Shown in pieces: positions 8,211 through 16,606 of a stretch of 64,000 nucleotides of DNA. The notes beneath the pieces were generated by a model. That model did not search any database. It had not been told where the DNA came from and saw only the letters and a program-made list of their open reading frames with translations. Position numbers and translations under genes: made by a program. Source of the stretch: Marinihelvus sp942491555 (GTDB taxonomy: Bacteria > Pseudomonadota > Gammaproteobacteria > Xanthomonadales > SZUA-36). Position 1 is the first letter of the stretch. Every line of letters starts with the position of its first letter. The DNA lies in NCBI GenBank assembly GCA_942491555.1, contig CALOBN010000005.1, positions 1-64,000 of the forward strand, written 5' to 3'.

Positions 8211-9581
8211 GTGCCCTATTCCCTCGCCGCTGATACACCTGCAATACCGCTCTTACCGGTTCGTAAGGAAGCGCTGGACGCCTGGCTGCAACAAGCGCCA
8301 CAGGCTGCCCGCTCCTGGCTCGAGGTTTCCGGGTTCAAGGCCGCGCCAGGGGAGTTTCGCCTCGTGCCTGGCTCGTCCGGAAACATCGAAAGCGTGGTGT
8401 TTGGCATGCAGGAAGAAGGCTGGCTCACGCAGCTCGGTACGCTCGCCGCCGGCTTGCCCAACGGTGCGTTCCGGCTTGAGTGCGACTGGACCCGGGAAGC
8501 CCGGGAACTGGCGGCGCTGGGTTGGGGTCTGGGTGCCTATCGATTCAAACGCTATCGGGATCCCGGCAACAACAACCCTACGCTGGAACTGGATGCCGAA
8601 CTTCGCGAGCGCGTGCAGCCACTGCTCGATGCCCAGTGCCTGGTGCGGGACCTGGTAAATACACCTACCGAAGACCTTGGACCTGGTGAGCTGAGCGACG
8701 CGCTCGTTCAACTTGGCGCGCGATTTGGCGCCACCACCAGCGTGATATCCGGCGCCGAACTGCTTGATCACAACCTGCCTGCCATTCATACCGTGGGCCG
8801 CGCAGCAACGCGCGAACCGCGCCTCGCCCGCCTGGACTGGGGACATAAAGATCACCCGGTGGTTGCCCTGGTCGGTAAAGGTGTGTGTTTTGACACCGGT
8901 GGCCTGAACATGAAACCCGGTGCCGGCATGGCCCTGATGAAAAAGGACATGGGCGGCGCCGCCCATGTTATCGCGCTTGCACAGCTGGTCATGCAGGCTG
9001 AACTACCGGTCCGGTTGTTGGTCCTGGTGCCAGCCGTGGAAAACAATATTGCCGGTAATGCCTACCGTCCCGGCGATGTCATTGCCACGCGCGCCGGTAA
9101 GCATATCGAGATTGGTAATACGGATGCCGAAGGCCGCCTGGTTCTGTGCGATGCGCTTACCCTGGCCATGGAGGCCTCGCCGGAGCTGGTACTTGATTTC
9201 GCCACGCTCACCGGCGCCGCACGGGTTGCGCTCGGCCCGGACGTGCAGCCTGTTTTCAGCAACGATACAGACCTGGCGCGGGATCTCATCAAGGCCGGTA
9301 TCGCAAGCGAGGATCCGCTCTGGGAACTGCCGCTTCACCGGCGTTACCTGGAAATGATCAAGAGTGATATTGCAGACCTGAACAATTCAGGTAAAGGCGG
9401 CTTCGCCGGTGCGATTACCGCGGCGCTGTTTCTCCAGGAATTTATCCACGATGACGTGCCATGGGCGCACGTGGATACCTATGCCTGGGTGCCGTCGGCC
9501 CTCCCTTCCCGGCCACTGGGCGGCGAGGCCCTGGGACTGCGGGCCGCATTCCGCTACCTGCAGGAGCGCTACGCCGCCTGA
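8211..9581 (+). CDS. Leucyl aminopeptidase family protein (M17)
   Basis: A 456-residue cytosolic dizinc aminopeptidase of family M17. The C-terminal catalytic domain contains VGKGVCFDTGGLNMKPG, the lysine-rich ALMKKDMGGAA and the family signature NTDAEGRLVL, which supply the metal ligands. The N-terminal domain is shorter than in E. coli PepA (503 residues), fitting the shorter M17 subgroup. The start is GTG 8211, preceded by AAGGAC at a suitable distance. Expected role: removal of N-terminal residues from peptides and peptide turnover. It is monocistronic, facing away from the glycosyltransferase-like gene. Confidence 0.9.
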   Translation: MPYSLAADTPAIPLLPVRKEALDAWLQQAPQAARSWLEVSGFKAAPGEFRLVPGSSGNIESVVFGMQEEGWLTQLGTLAAGLPNGAFRLECDWTREARELAALGWGLGAYRFKRYRDPGNNNPTLELDAELRERVQPLLDAQCLVRDLVNTPTEDLGPGELSDALVQLGARFGATTSVISGAELLDHNLPAIHTVGRAATREPRLARLDWGHKDHPVVALVGKGVCFDTGGLNMKPGAGMALMKKDMGGAAHVIALAQLVMQAELPVRLLVLVPAVENNIAGNAYRPGDVIATRAGKHIEIGNTDAEGRLVLCDALTLAMEASPELVLDFATLTGAARVALGPDVQPVFSNDTDLARDLIKAGIASEDPLWELPLHRRYLEMIKSDIADLNNSGKGGFAGAITAALFLQEFIHDDVPWAHVDTYAWVPSALPSRPLGGEALGLRAAFRYLQERYAA

Positions 9582-9617
9582 GAATGATGCTGACCTGGTC
9601 CAACTTGTTGGGCCGGC

Positions 9618-10802
9618 TCAGACGAGAATGAAGCTAAGCAAACCCACCATCGTGCTCACAAAGACGAGCAGCGTCACGTAACTGAACGCAATCAGGAACC
9701 CCTTGCTGATGGTCATAAACCAGTTCTGTTGGTAAACCGTTCTTAGTGACCCGACCAGGTAAAACGGGATCCAGGCCAGAGTCAGGTAAGTGAGGACGTG
9801 ACTGCCCTTCGCCAGCCAGCCAAGATCCCGGTTTCCCGCAAAACTCGCCAGCGAATCGAGCAGCAAAAAGAAGACCATCATCACAAACACGAAGCTGTGA
9901 TTGTGCAGCGCCAGGATCAAATGTTCGATGTAATAACGGCCTGAAAACAGGTACCAGAACTTTAATATCAGGGCCACCACAGGCAACAGCACGAACATGG
10001 CGACCGGTAGAATATCGAAAATTTCATTCATTAAAAGCCGGGGATCTTCACTGATGCGTTTGACCTTCTCCGGCGAATCACCAATTTCTGAATTTGCCCG
10101 CTCATTCAGCCAGTCCGGCCACCAGCTGACGGCGATTGGATTATCCACCGGGTGCCAGGGCTCACCGTTGAAAATGATCTCCTCGGTTTCAAAAAAGTCT
10201 GTGTTTGTACGATCCCGCACCACCGCTTTTTCCATATCCAGGGGGATCTGCTCACGCAGGTCAGGTGGAAGCCCGGCGAGGGCTTCTTCCAGGCGTGCGA
10301 GTTCTTCCTCTGTGCTGGCGGTAATCTGCACACCGGCGTCTTGATCCTCGTCGTTGATACTGACCTGGATGGCATCCGATGACAAAAACGCTGCAAGCAG
10401 AAAAAAGACAATGCTGCTGAACAGATACAGTCGCAGCGGCGGGGTATAGCGAAAACGACGACCGCTGAGGTAATCACGGGTCAGTCGCCCTGGCTTGAAC
10501 AATAGCGGCACCATGGTGCGCATGAACCGCGAATCGAATTCCAGGGATTCGGATAACACTTCACGCAACAAAGCCGGGAAAAACCGCATGAAGTTTCGAT
10601 CAGGTTGACCGCAGTAATAACAGTACGGTCCGCTCAGGGGCGTCGCGCAATTGAGGCAGGCCGGCGAGCCGGCGAGCGCTCTTGGCGGCAAGGTGAGCCT
10701 GGGATCAGGGTCAGGGCTCTGCTGATCGGGTGCGCATGAGGGATCCGCCGTCAGCTCAACATCGGTCCCGGCTTCAGTGTTTTGCATCGCTTTTTGCGTC
10801 AT
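9618..10802 (-). CDS. DUF3667-type zinc-ribbon membrane protein
   Basis: A 394-residue membrane protein. After a polar N-terminus, residues ~50-70 form a small zinc ribbon with two CxxC pairs (CLNC and CYYCGQ). A segment FDSRFMRTMVPLLFKPGRL follows, then a hydrophobic helix near residue 125, a ~140-residue polar loop and about four C-terminal membrane helices. This matches the DUF3667 family, whose function is unknown. The start at 10802 makes an ATGA overlap with the preceding epimerase gene, so the two are probably translated together. An ATG at 10826 would add eight residues. Confidence 0.75.
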   Translation of the reverse strand: MTQKAMQNTEAGTDVELTADPSCAPDQQSPDPDPRLTLPPRALAGSPACLNCATPLSGPYCYYCGQPDRNFMRFFPALLREVLSESLEFDSRFMRTMVPLLFKPGRLTRDYLSGRRFRYTPPLRLYLFSSIVFFLLAAFLSSDAIQVSINDEDQDAGVQITASTEEELARLEEALAGLPPDLREQIPLDMEKAVVRDRTNTDFFETEEIIFNGEPWHPVDNPIAVSWWPDWLNERANSEIGDSPEKVKRISEDPRLLMNEIFDILPVAMFVLLPVVALILKFWYLFSGRYYIEHLILALHNHSFVFVMMVFFLLLDSLASFAGNRDLGWLAKGSHVLTYLTLAWIPFYLVGSLRTVYQQNWFMTISKGFLIAFSYVTLLVFVSTMVGLLSFILV

Positions 10803-11782
10803 AAAAGCCCCTCGCGCTGCAGCCAATCACAGGTGTCCTTCAATAACTCACCTATCGGTGTGAACCGGTAACCCAGCTTGTCCTGGGCGCGGCTGGAATC
10901 ACAATGAATGTGCCGGGTGATCATGGCGGCACCCTCTGGTGTGATATCCGGCGCCTTGCCGGTAAAGCGGGAAACAAGGGCGCCTGCCTTGCCGGCCAGT
11001 TTCAGTTGCCATGCGGGCGAGGCTTTCGCCGGAACCTGCTTGTTGAGTAACTTGCCCGCAATGTGAATCAGCTCCAGGAACGTGACATCTTCTCCACCGA
11101 GCAGGTAGTTGGCACCGGTTTCGCCCTTGTAATAGGCTGCAATGTGCGCAGCGGCCACCTCGCGTACATCCGCAAATGCCCCGCCACCTGGCGGTATACC
11201 GGGTAACTTGCCTTGATTGACCATGCGTAGCATGCGTGACCAGTTGTGCCGGTCACCGGGGCCCAGGATGTGCGCCGGATTACAGATGACCGCGTCGAGC
11301 ACGCCGTCTGACACGGCCTGCCGCACCTGTTGTTCGGCGATGCGCTTGGTGCGCAGGTAATTGATCCACTCATCATTCGGGGTCCAGGGCGTGGACTCGT
11401 TGATGGTCGAGTCATGAAAACCCCAGACCACGAAACTGGAAGTGTGCACCATGCGGCCCGCGCCGGCCGCCGCAGCCGCGGCAATGACATTGGCCGTGCC
11501 ATCGATATTGACGCGGTTCTGCAAAGCCCGTTCCCGGGACCAGATGCTGGTATTGGCCGCAACATGAAAAACCGCATCGACGCCGCCGGGAATGGCGCGT
11601 TCCAGGGAGGACCTGTCAGTAACGTCACCCGTGCAGAGGTGGATGGGAAGGCCCGTCAGATCTTCGCGTGATGAATTCTCGCGAACCAGGGCGGTAACAG
11701 TCCAGCCCTGTTGCGTGAGCTGCTGCGCCAGGTGGGAGCCGACAAAGCCGGTGGCGCCGGTAAGGAATGCGGTTTTGGCCAT
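10799..11782 (-). CDS. NAD(P)-dependent epimerase/dehydratase (extended SDR)
   Basis: A 327-residue extended SDR with the N-terminal cofactor motif TGATGFVGSHL. Asp and Val residues follow at the second strand (GDVTD), then HVAANTS and the catalytic YLRTKRIAEQ (Tyr-x3-Lys). The pattern resembles dihydroflavonol-4-reductase-like and 3-beta-hydroxysteroid-dehydrogenase-like enzymes. The substrate is unknown. Its stop overlaps the start of the DUF3667 gene. It diverges from the MATE transporter, with only 48 bases between the start codons. Confidence 0.85.
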   Translation of the reverse strand: MAKTAFLTGATGFVGSHLAQQLTQQGWTVTALVRENSSREDLTGLPIHLCTGDVTDRSSLERAIPGGVDAVFHVAANTSIWSRERALQNRVNIDGTANVIAAAAAAGAGRMVHTSSFVVWGFHDSTINESTPWTPNDEWINYLRTKRIAEQQVRQAVSDGVLDAVICNPAHILGPGDRHNWSRMLRMVNQGKLPGIPPGGGAFADVREVAAAHIAAYYKGETGANYLLGGEDVTFLELIHIAGKLLNKQVPAKASPAWQLKLAGKAGALVSRFTGKAPDITPEGAAMITRHIHCDSSRAQDKLGYRFTPIGELLKDTCDWLQREGLL

Positions 11783-11811
11783 GCTGAGCCGTCCTCTCGG
11801 TTACAATTTGA

Positions 11812-11817
11812 CGACTT
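11812..11817 (+). promoter_or_regulatory. Putative -10 box of the MATE gene
   Basis: TACAAT within GGTTACAATTTG ends 14 bases before the ATG at 11831. A transcript would have only about a 7-base leader, and no clear ribosome site is visible. Confidence 0.35.
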
Positions 11818-11830
11818 GCCGGAGCGTCTT

Positions 11831-13222
11831 ATGCATTCTAACACCCGCCAAAAAGAGCTTCGGTTCGAAATCTGGCGAACCCTGCAACTCGGCGCCCCGA
11901 TCATGATCGGCCTGTTCGCCGGTTTCGCCATGAATTTTATTGACACGATCATGGCCGGTCGTCTCCCGGAAAAAGAAATCGCCCTGGCAGCCCTGGCCAC
12001 GGGTGGCGCGTTGTGGTCTGCCGGGCTTATGGTTGTCCTCGGCATATTGATGGCCGTTCAGCCAGCCGTCGCCCAGCTTGATGGTGCAGAGCGCAAGCTC
12101 GAGGCAGGTGCCGTGACGCGCCAGGGATTCTGGTTGGCGCTCGGCTTGTGCGTGCCGTTTTTCCTGGTGGTGTACTACGGCGCAGCCATCATGCGGCTGA
12201 TGAACGTCGATCCACTGATCATTCCAACCGCGCAAGGCTACCTGCAGGCCCTCGCCCTCGGCACACCACTTATGTGCATGATCCTTCTGTTACGGTTTTT
12301 CAGCGAAGGATCCGGTCACACCAAACCAACCATGTATATCGGCATTGGTGGCGCCCTGCTGAATATCCCCTTCAACTGGATCCTGATGTACGGCAAGCTC
12401 GGTGTACCAGCGCTCGGGGCCGTCGGCTGCGGCTATGCCACTGCACTGGTCATGCTGCTGCAAGCGCTTGCCCTGTTGATCTACATCCGCGTCCATCCAC
12501 ACTTCAAACCCTTTGCACTGTTTGCACGCTGGGACCGGCCGGATATGCCCGAGCTGGCCGGCCTGCTGCGCGTTGGCATGCCGATCGCCGGAACACTGTT
12601 TGTGGAAGGCAGTCTGTTTGTGGCTGCAGCCCTGCTGATTGGACGCCTGGGGCCAACGCCCACCGCGTCGCACCTGATTGCCATCAATTTTTCTGCTCTG
12701 CTGTTCATGATTCCGCTGGGTCTTGGCAGCGCGGTGACCACGCGCGTGGGTAATGCGCTCGGCCGGAATGACCCGCAAGGGGCGCGACACGCCGGCATGG
12801 TCGGGGCGGGCATTGTGCTGGTAACCCAGACCTGCAGCGCCACCCTGATGCTGGCTTTCCCCATGGCGATCGTGGCGATTTACACCACTGACCCGGGGGT
12901 GGCCACGCTGGCCGTGTCGCTGCTGGCGCTCTCGGCTATTTTTCAGTTTCCGGATGGCATACAGATTTGTATGGCGGGCATCCTGCGCGGCTACAAGGAC
13001 ACCGTGGTCCCCATGATGGTCAATGTGCTGGCCTACTGGGTTACGGGCCTGACCCTCGGCTACTACCTCACCTTTCACCGGGAGATGGGTCCGGAGGGAA
13101 TGTGGTGGGGTCTCATTGCCGGTCTGACGGTCGGGGCAGTGCTGTTAACCGCGCGCTTCCTGTGGCGCAGCCAGCGCAGCATTGACTCGCAGCTTAGCGA
13201 GTCTCCTGCTCCAGTTTCCTGA
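11831..13222 (+). CDS. MATE family efflux transporter (NorM-like)
   Basis: A 463-residue inner-membrane protein with about 12 hydrophobic segments in two similar halves, as in MATE antiporters that export cationic drugs in exchange for Na+ or H+. The first helix region reads TLQLGAPIMIGLFAGFAMNF, and EGSGHTKPTM and GIQICMAGILRGYKDT are typical of NorM-type proteins. ATG 11831 is used because it begins the conserved N-terminus; the frame stays open upstream to 11711 but overlaps the divergent epimerase. The stop overlaps the end of the convergent pspC gene. The substrate is unknown. Confidence 0.88.
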   Translation: MHSNTRQKELRFEIWRTLQLGAPIMIGLFAGFAMNFIDTIMAGRLPEKEIALAALATGGALWSAGLMVVLGILMAVQPAVAQLDGAERKLEAGAVTRQGFWLALGLCVPFFLVVYYGAAIMRLMNVDPLIIPTAQGYLQALALGTPLMCMILLLRFFSEGSGHTKPTMYIGIGGALLNIPFNWILMYGKLGVPALGAVGCGYATALVMLLQALALLIYIRVHPHFKPFALFARWDRPDMPELAGLLRVGMPIAGTLFVEGSLFVAAALLIGRLGPTPTASHLIAINFSALLFMIPLGLGSAVTTRVGNALGRNDPQGARHAGMVGAGIVLVTQTCSATLMLAFPMAIVAIYTTDPGVATLAVSLLALSAIFQFPDGIQICMAGILRGYKDTVVPMMVNVLAYWVTGLTLGYYLTFHREMGPEGMWWGLIAGLTVGAVLLTARFLWRSQRSIDSQLSESPAPVS

Positions 13223-13502
13223 ACCTTTCTTCGAGCTCCTCGATACGCCGGCCTCGTTCGCTGAGCCGCTCGGATGCCAGCCCTGCGGGTTGCTCTGGCG
13301 CCTTACGCCCCGCAAGTAACAGACCCATGACCAGCGACGCACCCAGATAGACCACTGCGGTTGGCAAAGTCTGTACCAGCAGCGCCACCACAAACAGAGC
13401 CCGTAGCGCCCATACGTTCCACCCAAGACGGCGTGCCAGCTCGGCACAAAGGCCGGTCAGCAGCGCGTCGTCAGGTCGATAAAGGCGGTGCATCAGATTC
13501 AT
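13194..13502 (-). CDS. pspC: PspC-domain protein
   Basis: A 102-residue protein with an N-terminal PspC domain. Residues 5-30 are RLYRPDDALLTGLCAELARR, and a hydrophobic segment spans about residues 32-65. A charged coiled-coil tail follows (SERLSERGRRIEELEERFRK). PspC helps sense envelope stress and controls PspA at the inner membrane. Its ATG overlaps the pspA stop (ATGA), so both are expressed from the sigma-54 promoter. No pspB lies between them, unlike the enteric order, so this is a reduced psp operon. Confidence 0.85.
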   Translation of the reverse strand: MNLMHRLYRPDDALLTGLCAELARRLGWNVWALRALFVVALLVQTLPTAVVYLGASLVMGLLLAGRKAPEQPAGLASERLSERGRRIEELEERFRKLEQETR

Positions 13503-14230
13503 GAAGTTTTGGTGCCTGCTTCACTATCAGACGCTTTAGCGACTTCCTGTTGGCCGGCAGCTTCCAGCTTCAGGCTTGCTTTAAGCGCCTCCAGTGCGGC
13601 CTCTACTTCAGGGTCTGCCGGGGTGGGCTCAGGTGTCCATGGTGCGGACGCTTCACCGCCCACTTCATAGGAACGGACCCGCGCTTCGAGTCGCTCCACC
13701 TGGCCTTCGAGTCGGTCAAACCGGCCCATGGCATTACGAAGCTTGCGCTCGTGGCGACCCAGTTTCGGCTCAAGTACTGCCGGAGCCTGCTGGCGCATCT
13801 GATCCCGGGTATGCAGGGTTTTGAGCTTGCCTTTGGCCTCAGTCAGCTTGCGCTTCAGCGTGCCCATATCGGTTTCAAGCTGGGTCAGGCGTTCACGCAG
13901 GCCTGCCTGTTCATGACGGGTCAGCTTGAGACGGTCCTGTGCCTCGCCGCCAGCCTTCAGCGCGGCACGTGCGAGATCATCGCGATCAGCGGTTACCGCT
14001 TTTTCCGCGCGCTCCTGCCACTCGCTTACCTCGCTACTGAGGCGCTGCTCGAGCCGTTCGAGATGCTGTTGCTCGGCCAGAAGATCAGCAGCAGCAAGCC
14101 GCGCATCCTCACCGGCATCCTCCATTTCGCGAATCAGGGCGCGGAGTAGCTTCTCGGGATCTTCGGCTTTCTCAAGCAGTGCATTAACGTTGGCGGCAAT
14201 GACGTAGCGGATACGTGAAAAAGTGCTCAT
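13499..14230 (-). CDS. pspA: Phage shock protein A (PspA/IM30 family)
   Basis: A 243-residue, mostly alpha-helical coiled-coil protein that binds stressed inner membranes and, in well-studied species, inhibits the activator PspF. It begins MSTFSRIRYVIAANVNALLE, with the amphipathic membrane-binding helix and the EDPEKLLRALIREME motif of the ESCRT-III-like fold. Heptad-rich helices run to about residue 190, and a flexible A/P/E tail follows. The length is normal. A good sigma-54 promoter lies 46-61 bases upstream of its ATG. The operon partner is pspC. Confidence 0.93.
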   Translation of the reverse strand: MSTFSRIRYVIAANVNALLEKAEDPEKLLRALIREMEDAGEDARLAAADLLAEQQHLERLEQRLSSEVSEWQERAEKAVTADRDDLARAALKAGGEAQDRLKLTRHEQAGLRERLTQLETDMGTLKRKLTEAKGKLKTLHTRDQMRQQAPAVLEPKLGRHERKLRNAMGRFDRLEGQVERLEARVRSYEVGGEASAPWTPEPTPADPEVEAALEALKASLKLEAAGQQEVAKASDSEAGTKTS

Positions 14231-14275
14231 CAGACAATCTCCTTGGGAATTCTGTGTTGTGCTCAGGAGATATTA

Positions 14276-14291
14276 TGCAGTTTTCATGCCA
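14276..14291 (-). promoter_or_regulatory. Sigma-54 promoter of pspA-pspC
   Basis: The minus strand reads TGGCATGAAAACTGCA. It has GG and GC separated by exactly 10 bases, the invariant -24/-12 spacing, and agrees well with the consensus TGGCACG-N4-TTGCW. Transcription would start about 14264, some 34 bases before the pspA ATG, with AGGAG as ribosome site. Control of psp by RpoN is well established, so the context supports the call. Confidence 0.8.
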
Positions 14292-14323
14292 TTAAAATTA
14301 ATCATTATATTTCAATAAGTTGA

Positions 14324-14346
14324 TATGGATTTTATGCAGGTCCATA
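14324..14346. promoter_or_regulatory. Inverted repeat upstream of the pspA sigma-54 promoter
   Basis: TATGGA (14324-14329) and TCCATA (14341-14346) form a perfect 6-bp dyad with an 11-base spacer. It lies about 35-55 bases upstream of the -24 element. The position would suit an enhancer-binding activator such as PspF. No pspF gene is in the window, so the assignment is inference only. Confidence 0.3.
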
Positions 14347-14393
14347 CATACTGAGTGGCGAATTCGACAACAGATCGGCGAATTACCACAGCA

Positions 14394-15764
14394 TCAGTCA
14401 ATCCGTGCGACATACACCTCACCATCACGCCGCAGTTGCAGAAGCACGGGTCCGCGGGTCCCCTCCATGGCACGACGCAAGTCATCAAGGTTGTCTGTGC
14501 GTTTGCGATTCACCGCCGTGATCACATCGCCAGGCCGCAAGCCTTCATAGGCCAGCAGGCTGTCCCGCTGCAGTGATTCAAGCAGCACACCGCTGACCCC
14601 GCCGGCCCGTGCCGAGGCGGGTAACTCAGTGAACTCGGCGCCGGCCAGGCGCGGGTTCAGCTCGGCACCGCTGACCTGCTGCGCAGCCGCTATTTCCAGT
14701 TTCGCGATACGTTCCTTTCCATCACGCAGATAATCGACCTGCAGGGCACGACCGACGGGCAGCAAGCCTTCCGCGTTGAGAAAATCCTGGGCATTCCGCA
14801 GGCGTTCGCCATCCAGCCCGAGCAGCACATCGCCCGGCCGCAAGCCGCCCTTCTCACCGGCCGAGCCCGGCAATATTTCCGACACCAGCGCGCCGCGACC
14901 ACCGGCTACGCCAAAGGCACCGGCCAGATCCGGCGTCAGGTTTTGCACAATGATGCCAAGCGTCCCGCGGCGCACTTCGCCGAAGCGGATCAACTGATCC
15001 ATGACATAGGACGCCATGGATGACGGGATGGCAAAGCCGATCCCCACATTACCGCCACTAGGGGTAAAAATTGCGCTGTTGATGCCCACCAGTTCGCCGC
15101 GCAGGTTGATCAATGCGCCACCGGAGTTGCCCGGGTTAATCGATGCATCAGTCTGGATGAAGTTCTGAAATTCGAGGCCGCGGAAGCCAGCCCGACCGAG
15201 CGCACTGACGATGCCGGATGTGACGGTCTGACCCAGGCCAAACGGGTTACCCACCGCGACCACAAAATCACCGACGCGAAGGTCGGCGGAGTCAGCGAGC
15301 GGCAAGGCACGCAGATTCTCGGCGGGTACGCGAATCACGGCCAGATCCGTATCCGGGTCCAGGCCCACCACCTCGGCCTGCAGGCTTCTGCCATCCTGCA
15401 GGGTGACCGCAATATCGTCGGCCCCCTGGATGACGTGGTTATTGGTCAGGATATAACCAGCCTCGGCATCCACGATAACGCCGGAGCCCAGCGACTGTGA
15501 AACCCGCTCGCGAGGCACATCGGGAACGTTGAAGAAGCGGCGAAAAAAGGGATCGCTCAACAGTGGACTGCGCACGCGCACCCGGGTTTGCGTATAGATA
15601 TTGACCACCGACGGTGTGACTTCCTCTAGCACCGGCGCCAGCGAGGGCAACGGGCGACCGTCTACCTCTGTGGGCAAAGCTGCTTCGGCAGAGATGGCAA
15701 TACAGCAGGCTGCAGCCAGCACAAGTAATGACTTCAAGACATTCACTCCGGAATTGGTCACCAT
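14394..15764 (-). CDS. degQ: DegQ/DegP-type periplasmic serine endoprotease
   Basis: A 456-residue HtrA-family protease. The signal peptide MVTNSGVNVLKSLLVLAAAC ends near residue 28. The trypsin-like domain has the catalytic His in LTNNHVI, the Asp in DTDLAVI and the Ser in NPGNSGGALI. Two PDZ domains follow (about residues 270-360 and 380-455), as in DegQ/DegP. It should degrade or refold damaged periplasmic proteins. The frame stays open upstream to 15917, but the signal peptide fixes 15764 as the likely start. The neighbouring psp operon makes this an envelope-stress cluster. The upstream region has two terminator-like hairpins. Confidence 0.92.
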   Translation of the reverse strand: MVTNSGVNVLKSLLVLAAACCIAISAEAALPTEVDGRPLPSLAPVLEEVTPSVVNIYTQTRVRVRSPLLSDPFFRRFFNVPDVPRERVSQSLGSGVIVDAEAGYILTNNHVIQGADDIAVTLQDGRSLQAEVVGLDPDTDLAVIRVPAENLRALPLADSADLRVGDFVVAVGNPFGLGQTVTSGIVSALGRAGFRGLEFQNFIQTDASINPGNSGGALINLRGELVGINSAIFTPSGGNVGIGFAIPSSMASYVMDQLIRFGEVRRGTLGIIVQNLTPDLAGAFGVAGGRGALVSEILPGSAGEKGGLRPGDVLLGLDGERLRNAQDFLNAEGLLPVGRALQVDYLRDGKERIAKLEIAAAQQVSGAELNPRLAGAEFTELPASARAGGVSGVLLESLQRDSLLAYEGLRPGDVITAVNRKRTDNLDDLRRAMEGTRGPVLLQLRRDGEVYVARID

Positions 15765-15828
15765 GGAAATATCCCGCCTCGGCGACAGACTTTCAAGGTC
15801 AGCGCCGAACAATGCAGTGGCCGGCTTG

Positions 15829-15867
15829 AGGGCAAAATGCCCTGGCAGCACCAGGGCTGTTTTCTTG
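15829..15867 (+). terminator. Overlapping alternative hairpins, terminator-like
   Basis: GCCCTGG (15839-15845) and CCAGGGC (15851-15857) form a 7-bp stem followed by TGTTTTCTT, like an intrinsic terminator on the plus strand. A second hairpin, AGGGCA/TGCCCT (15829-15834 with 15838-15843), shares five bases of the first stem. The two cannot form together, as in an attenuator. On the minus strand the first stem is followed by ATTTT. The element lies between the divergent degQ and HNH genes. Confidence 0.4.
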
Positions 15868-15906
15868 CGTTTGGGCCGAAAAAGGGATATATAGCCATGC
15901 AAGGGC

Positions 15907-15930
15907 AAAAAAGACACAACATCTTGTGTC
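15907..15930 (-). terminator. Terminator-like hairpin between degQ and the HNH gene
   Basis: GACACAA and TTGTGTC (15913-15919 and 15924-15930) make a perfect 7-bp stem with a 4-base loop. On the minus strand the stem is followed by TTTTTTGCCC, giving the form of an intrinsic terminator. No minus-strand gene ends here, so it would act in the degQ leader or on antisense transcripts. Confidence 0.4.
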
Positions 15931-15958
15931 CCACTGCCGGCCAGGAGATGAAGAGACC

Positions 15959-16576
15959 ATGAATGGGGATCACCTCCAACTGCAGGTTCTGCGCACCGAC
16001 GTATCTGGAATGCCGTTGGAATGGATCGGTTACCAGGATGCCGCGAGGCTGATCAGCCTTGATCAGGTCAGTTACAGCCTGGGCCGAAAATTGTTCACGG
16101 TACATGGCGGCATCAATGCCATTAGCGGCTCCCAGAGCCGGATCGATGTCAATGCGATCCTCGCCACCACCGGTCACCACCCCCACAAGCACTTGTTTAC
16201 CAAAGGCTACGTACCGCCACTCAGCAACAAAGCACTGTTCCGGCGCGACCAGAATTTGTGCCTTTATTGCGGCGAGCGCTTTCCAAATTTCCTGCTGTCG
16301 CGCGACCATGTGAAACCAGTCAGCCAGGGTGGACTGGATATCTGGGCGAACGTGGTAACTGCCTGCAAGCGCTGCAATAACCATAAGGCGGGTCGAACGC
16401 CGGAGCAGTCAGGCATGCAACTGCTGGCGATTCCGTTCACCCCGACCCACGCAGAGTACATTTACCTGCAAGGGCGCAAAATCCTGGCTGACCAGATGGA
16501 ATTTCTGCTGGCGCACTTTCCGCGCAAAAGCGTTTTACGCCAACGCGTAGAAGCTGGTAAACCCCTGCTGGCCTGA
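15959..16576 (+). CDS. HNH endonuclease family protein
   Basis: A 205-residue protein with a C-terminal HNH nuclease domain. CLYCGERF supplies the first zinc Cys pair, SRDHVKPVSQGG the catalytic DH, WANVVTACKRCNNHKAGRTP the N, second Cys pair and Lys. It resembles the stand-alone bacterial HNH proteins of conserved loci rather than homing endonucleases or restriction enzymes. The N-terminal ~95 residues are not recognised (EWIGYQDAARLISLDQV). ATG 15959 is used; an in-frame start at 15926 is possible. The biological role is unknown. Confidence 0.82.
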   Translation: MNGDHLQLQVLRTDVSGMPLEWIGYQDAARLISLDQVSYSLGRKLFTVHGGINAISGSQSRIDVNAILATTGHHPHKHLFTKGYVPPLSNKALFRRDQNLCLYCGERFPNFLLSRDHVKPVSQGGLDIWANVVTACKRCNNHKAGRTPEQSGMQLLAIPFTPTHAEYIYLQGRKILADQMEFLLAHFPRKSVLRQRVEAGKPLLA

Positions 16577-16591
16577 ATCAGCCATCCGGCC

Positions 16592-16600
16592 TGCTATCAT
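16592..16600 (+). promoter_or_regulatory. Extended -10 box of the 5'-3' exonuclease gene
   Basis: TGCTATCAT fits an extended -10 element (TGnTATAAT). It ends six bases before the ATG at 16607, so the transcript would begin at or next to the start codon. No ribosome site is visible. Confidence 0.45.
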
Positions 16601-16606
16601 GCGCCT

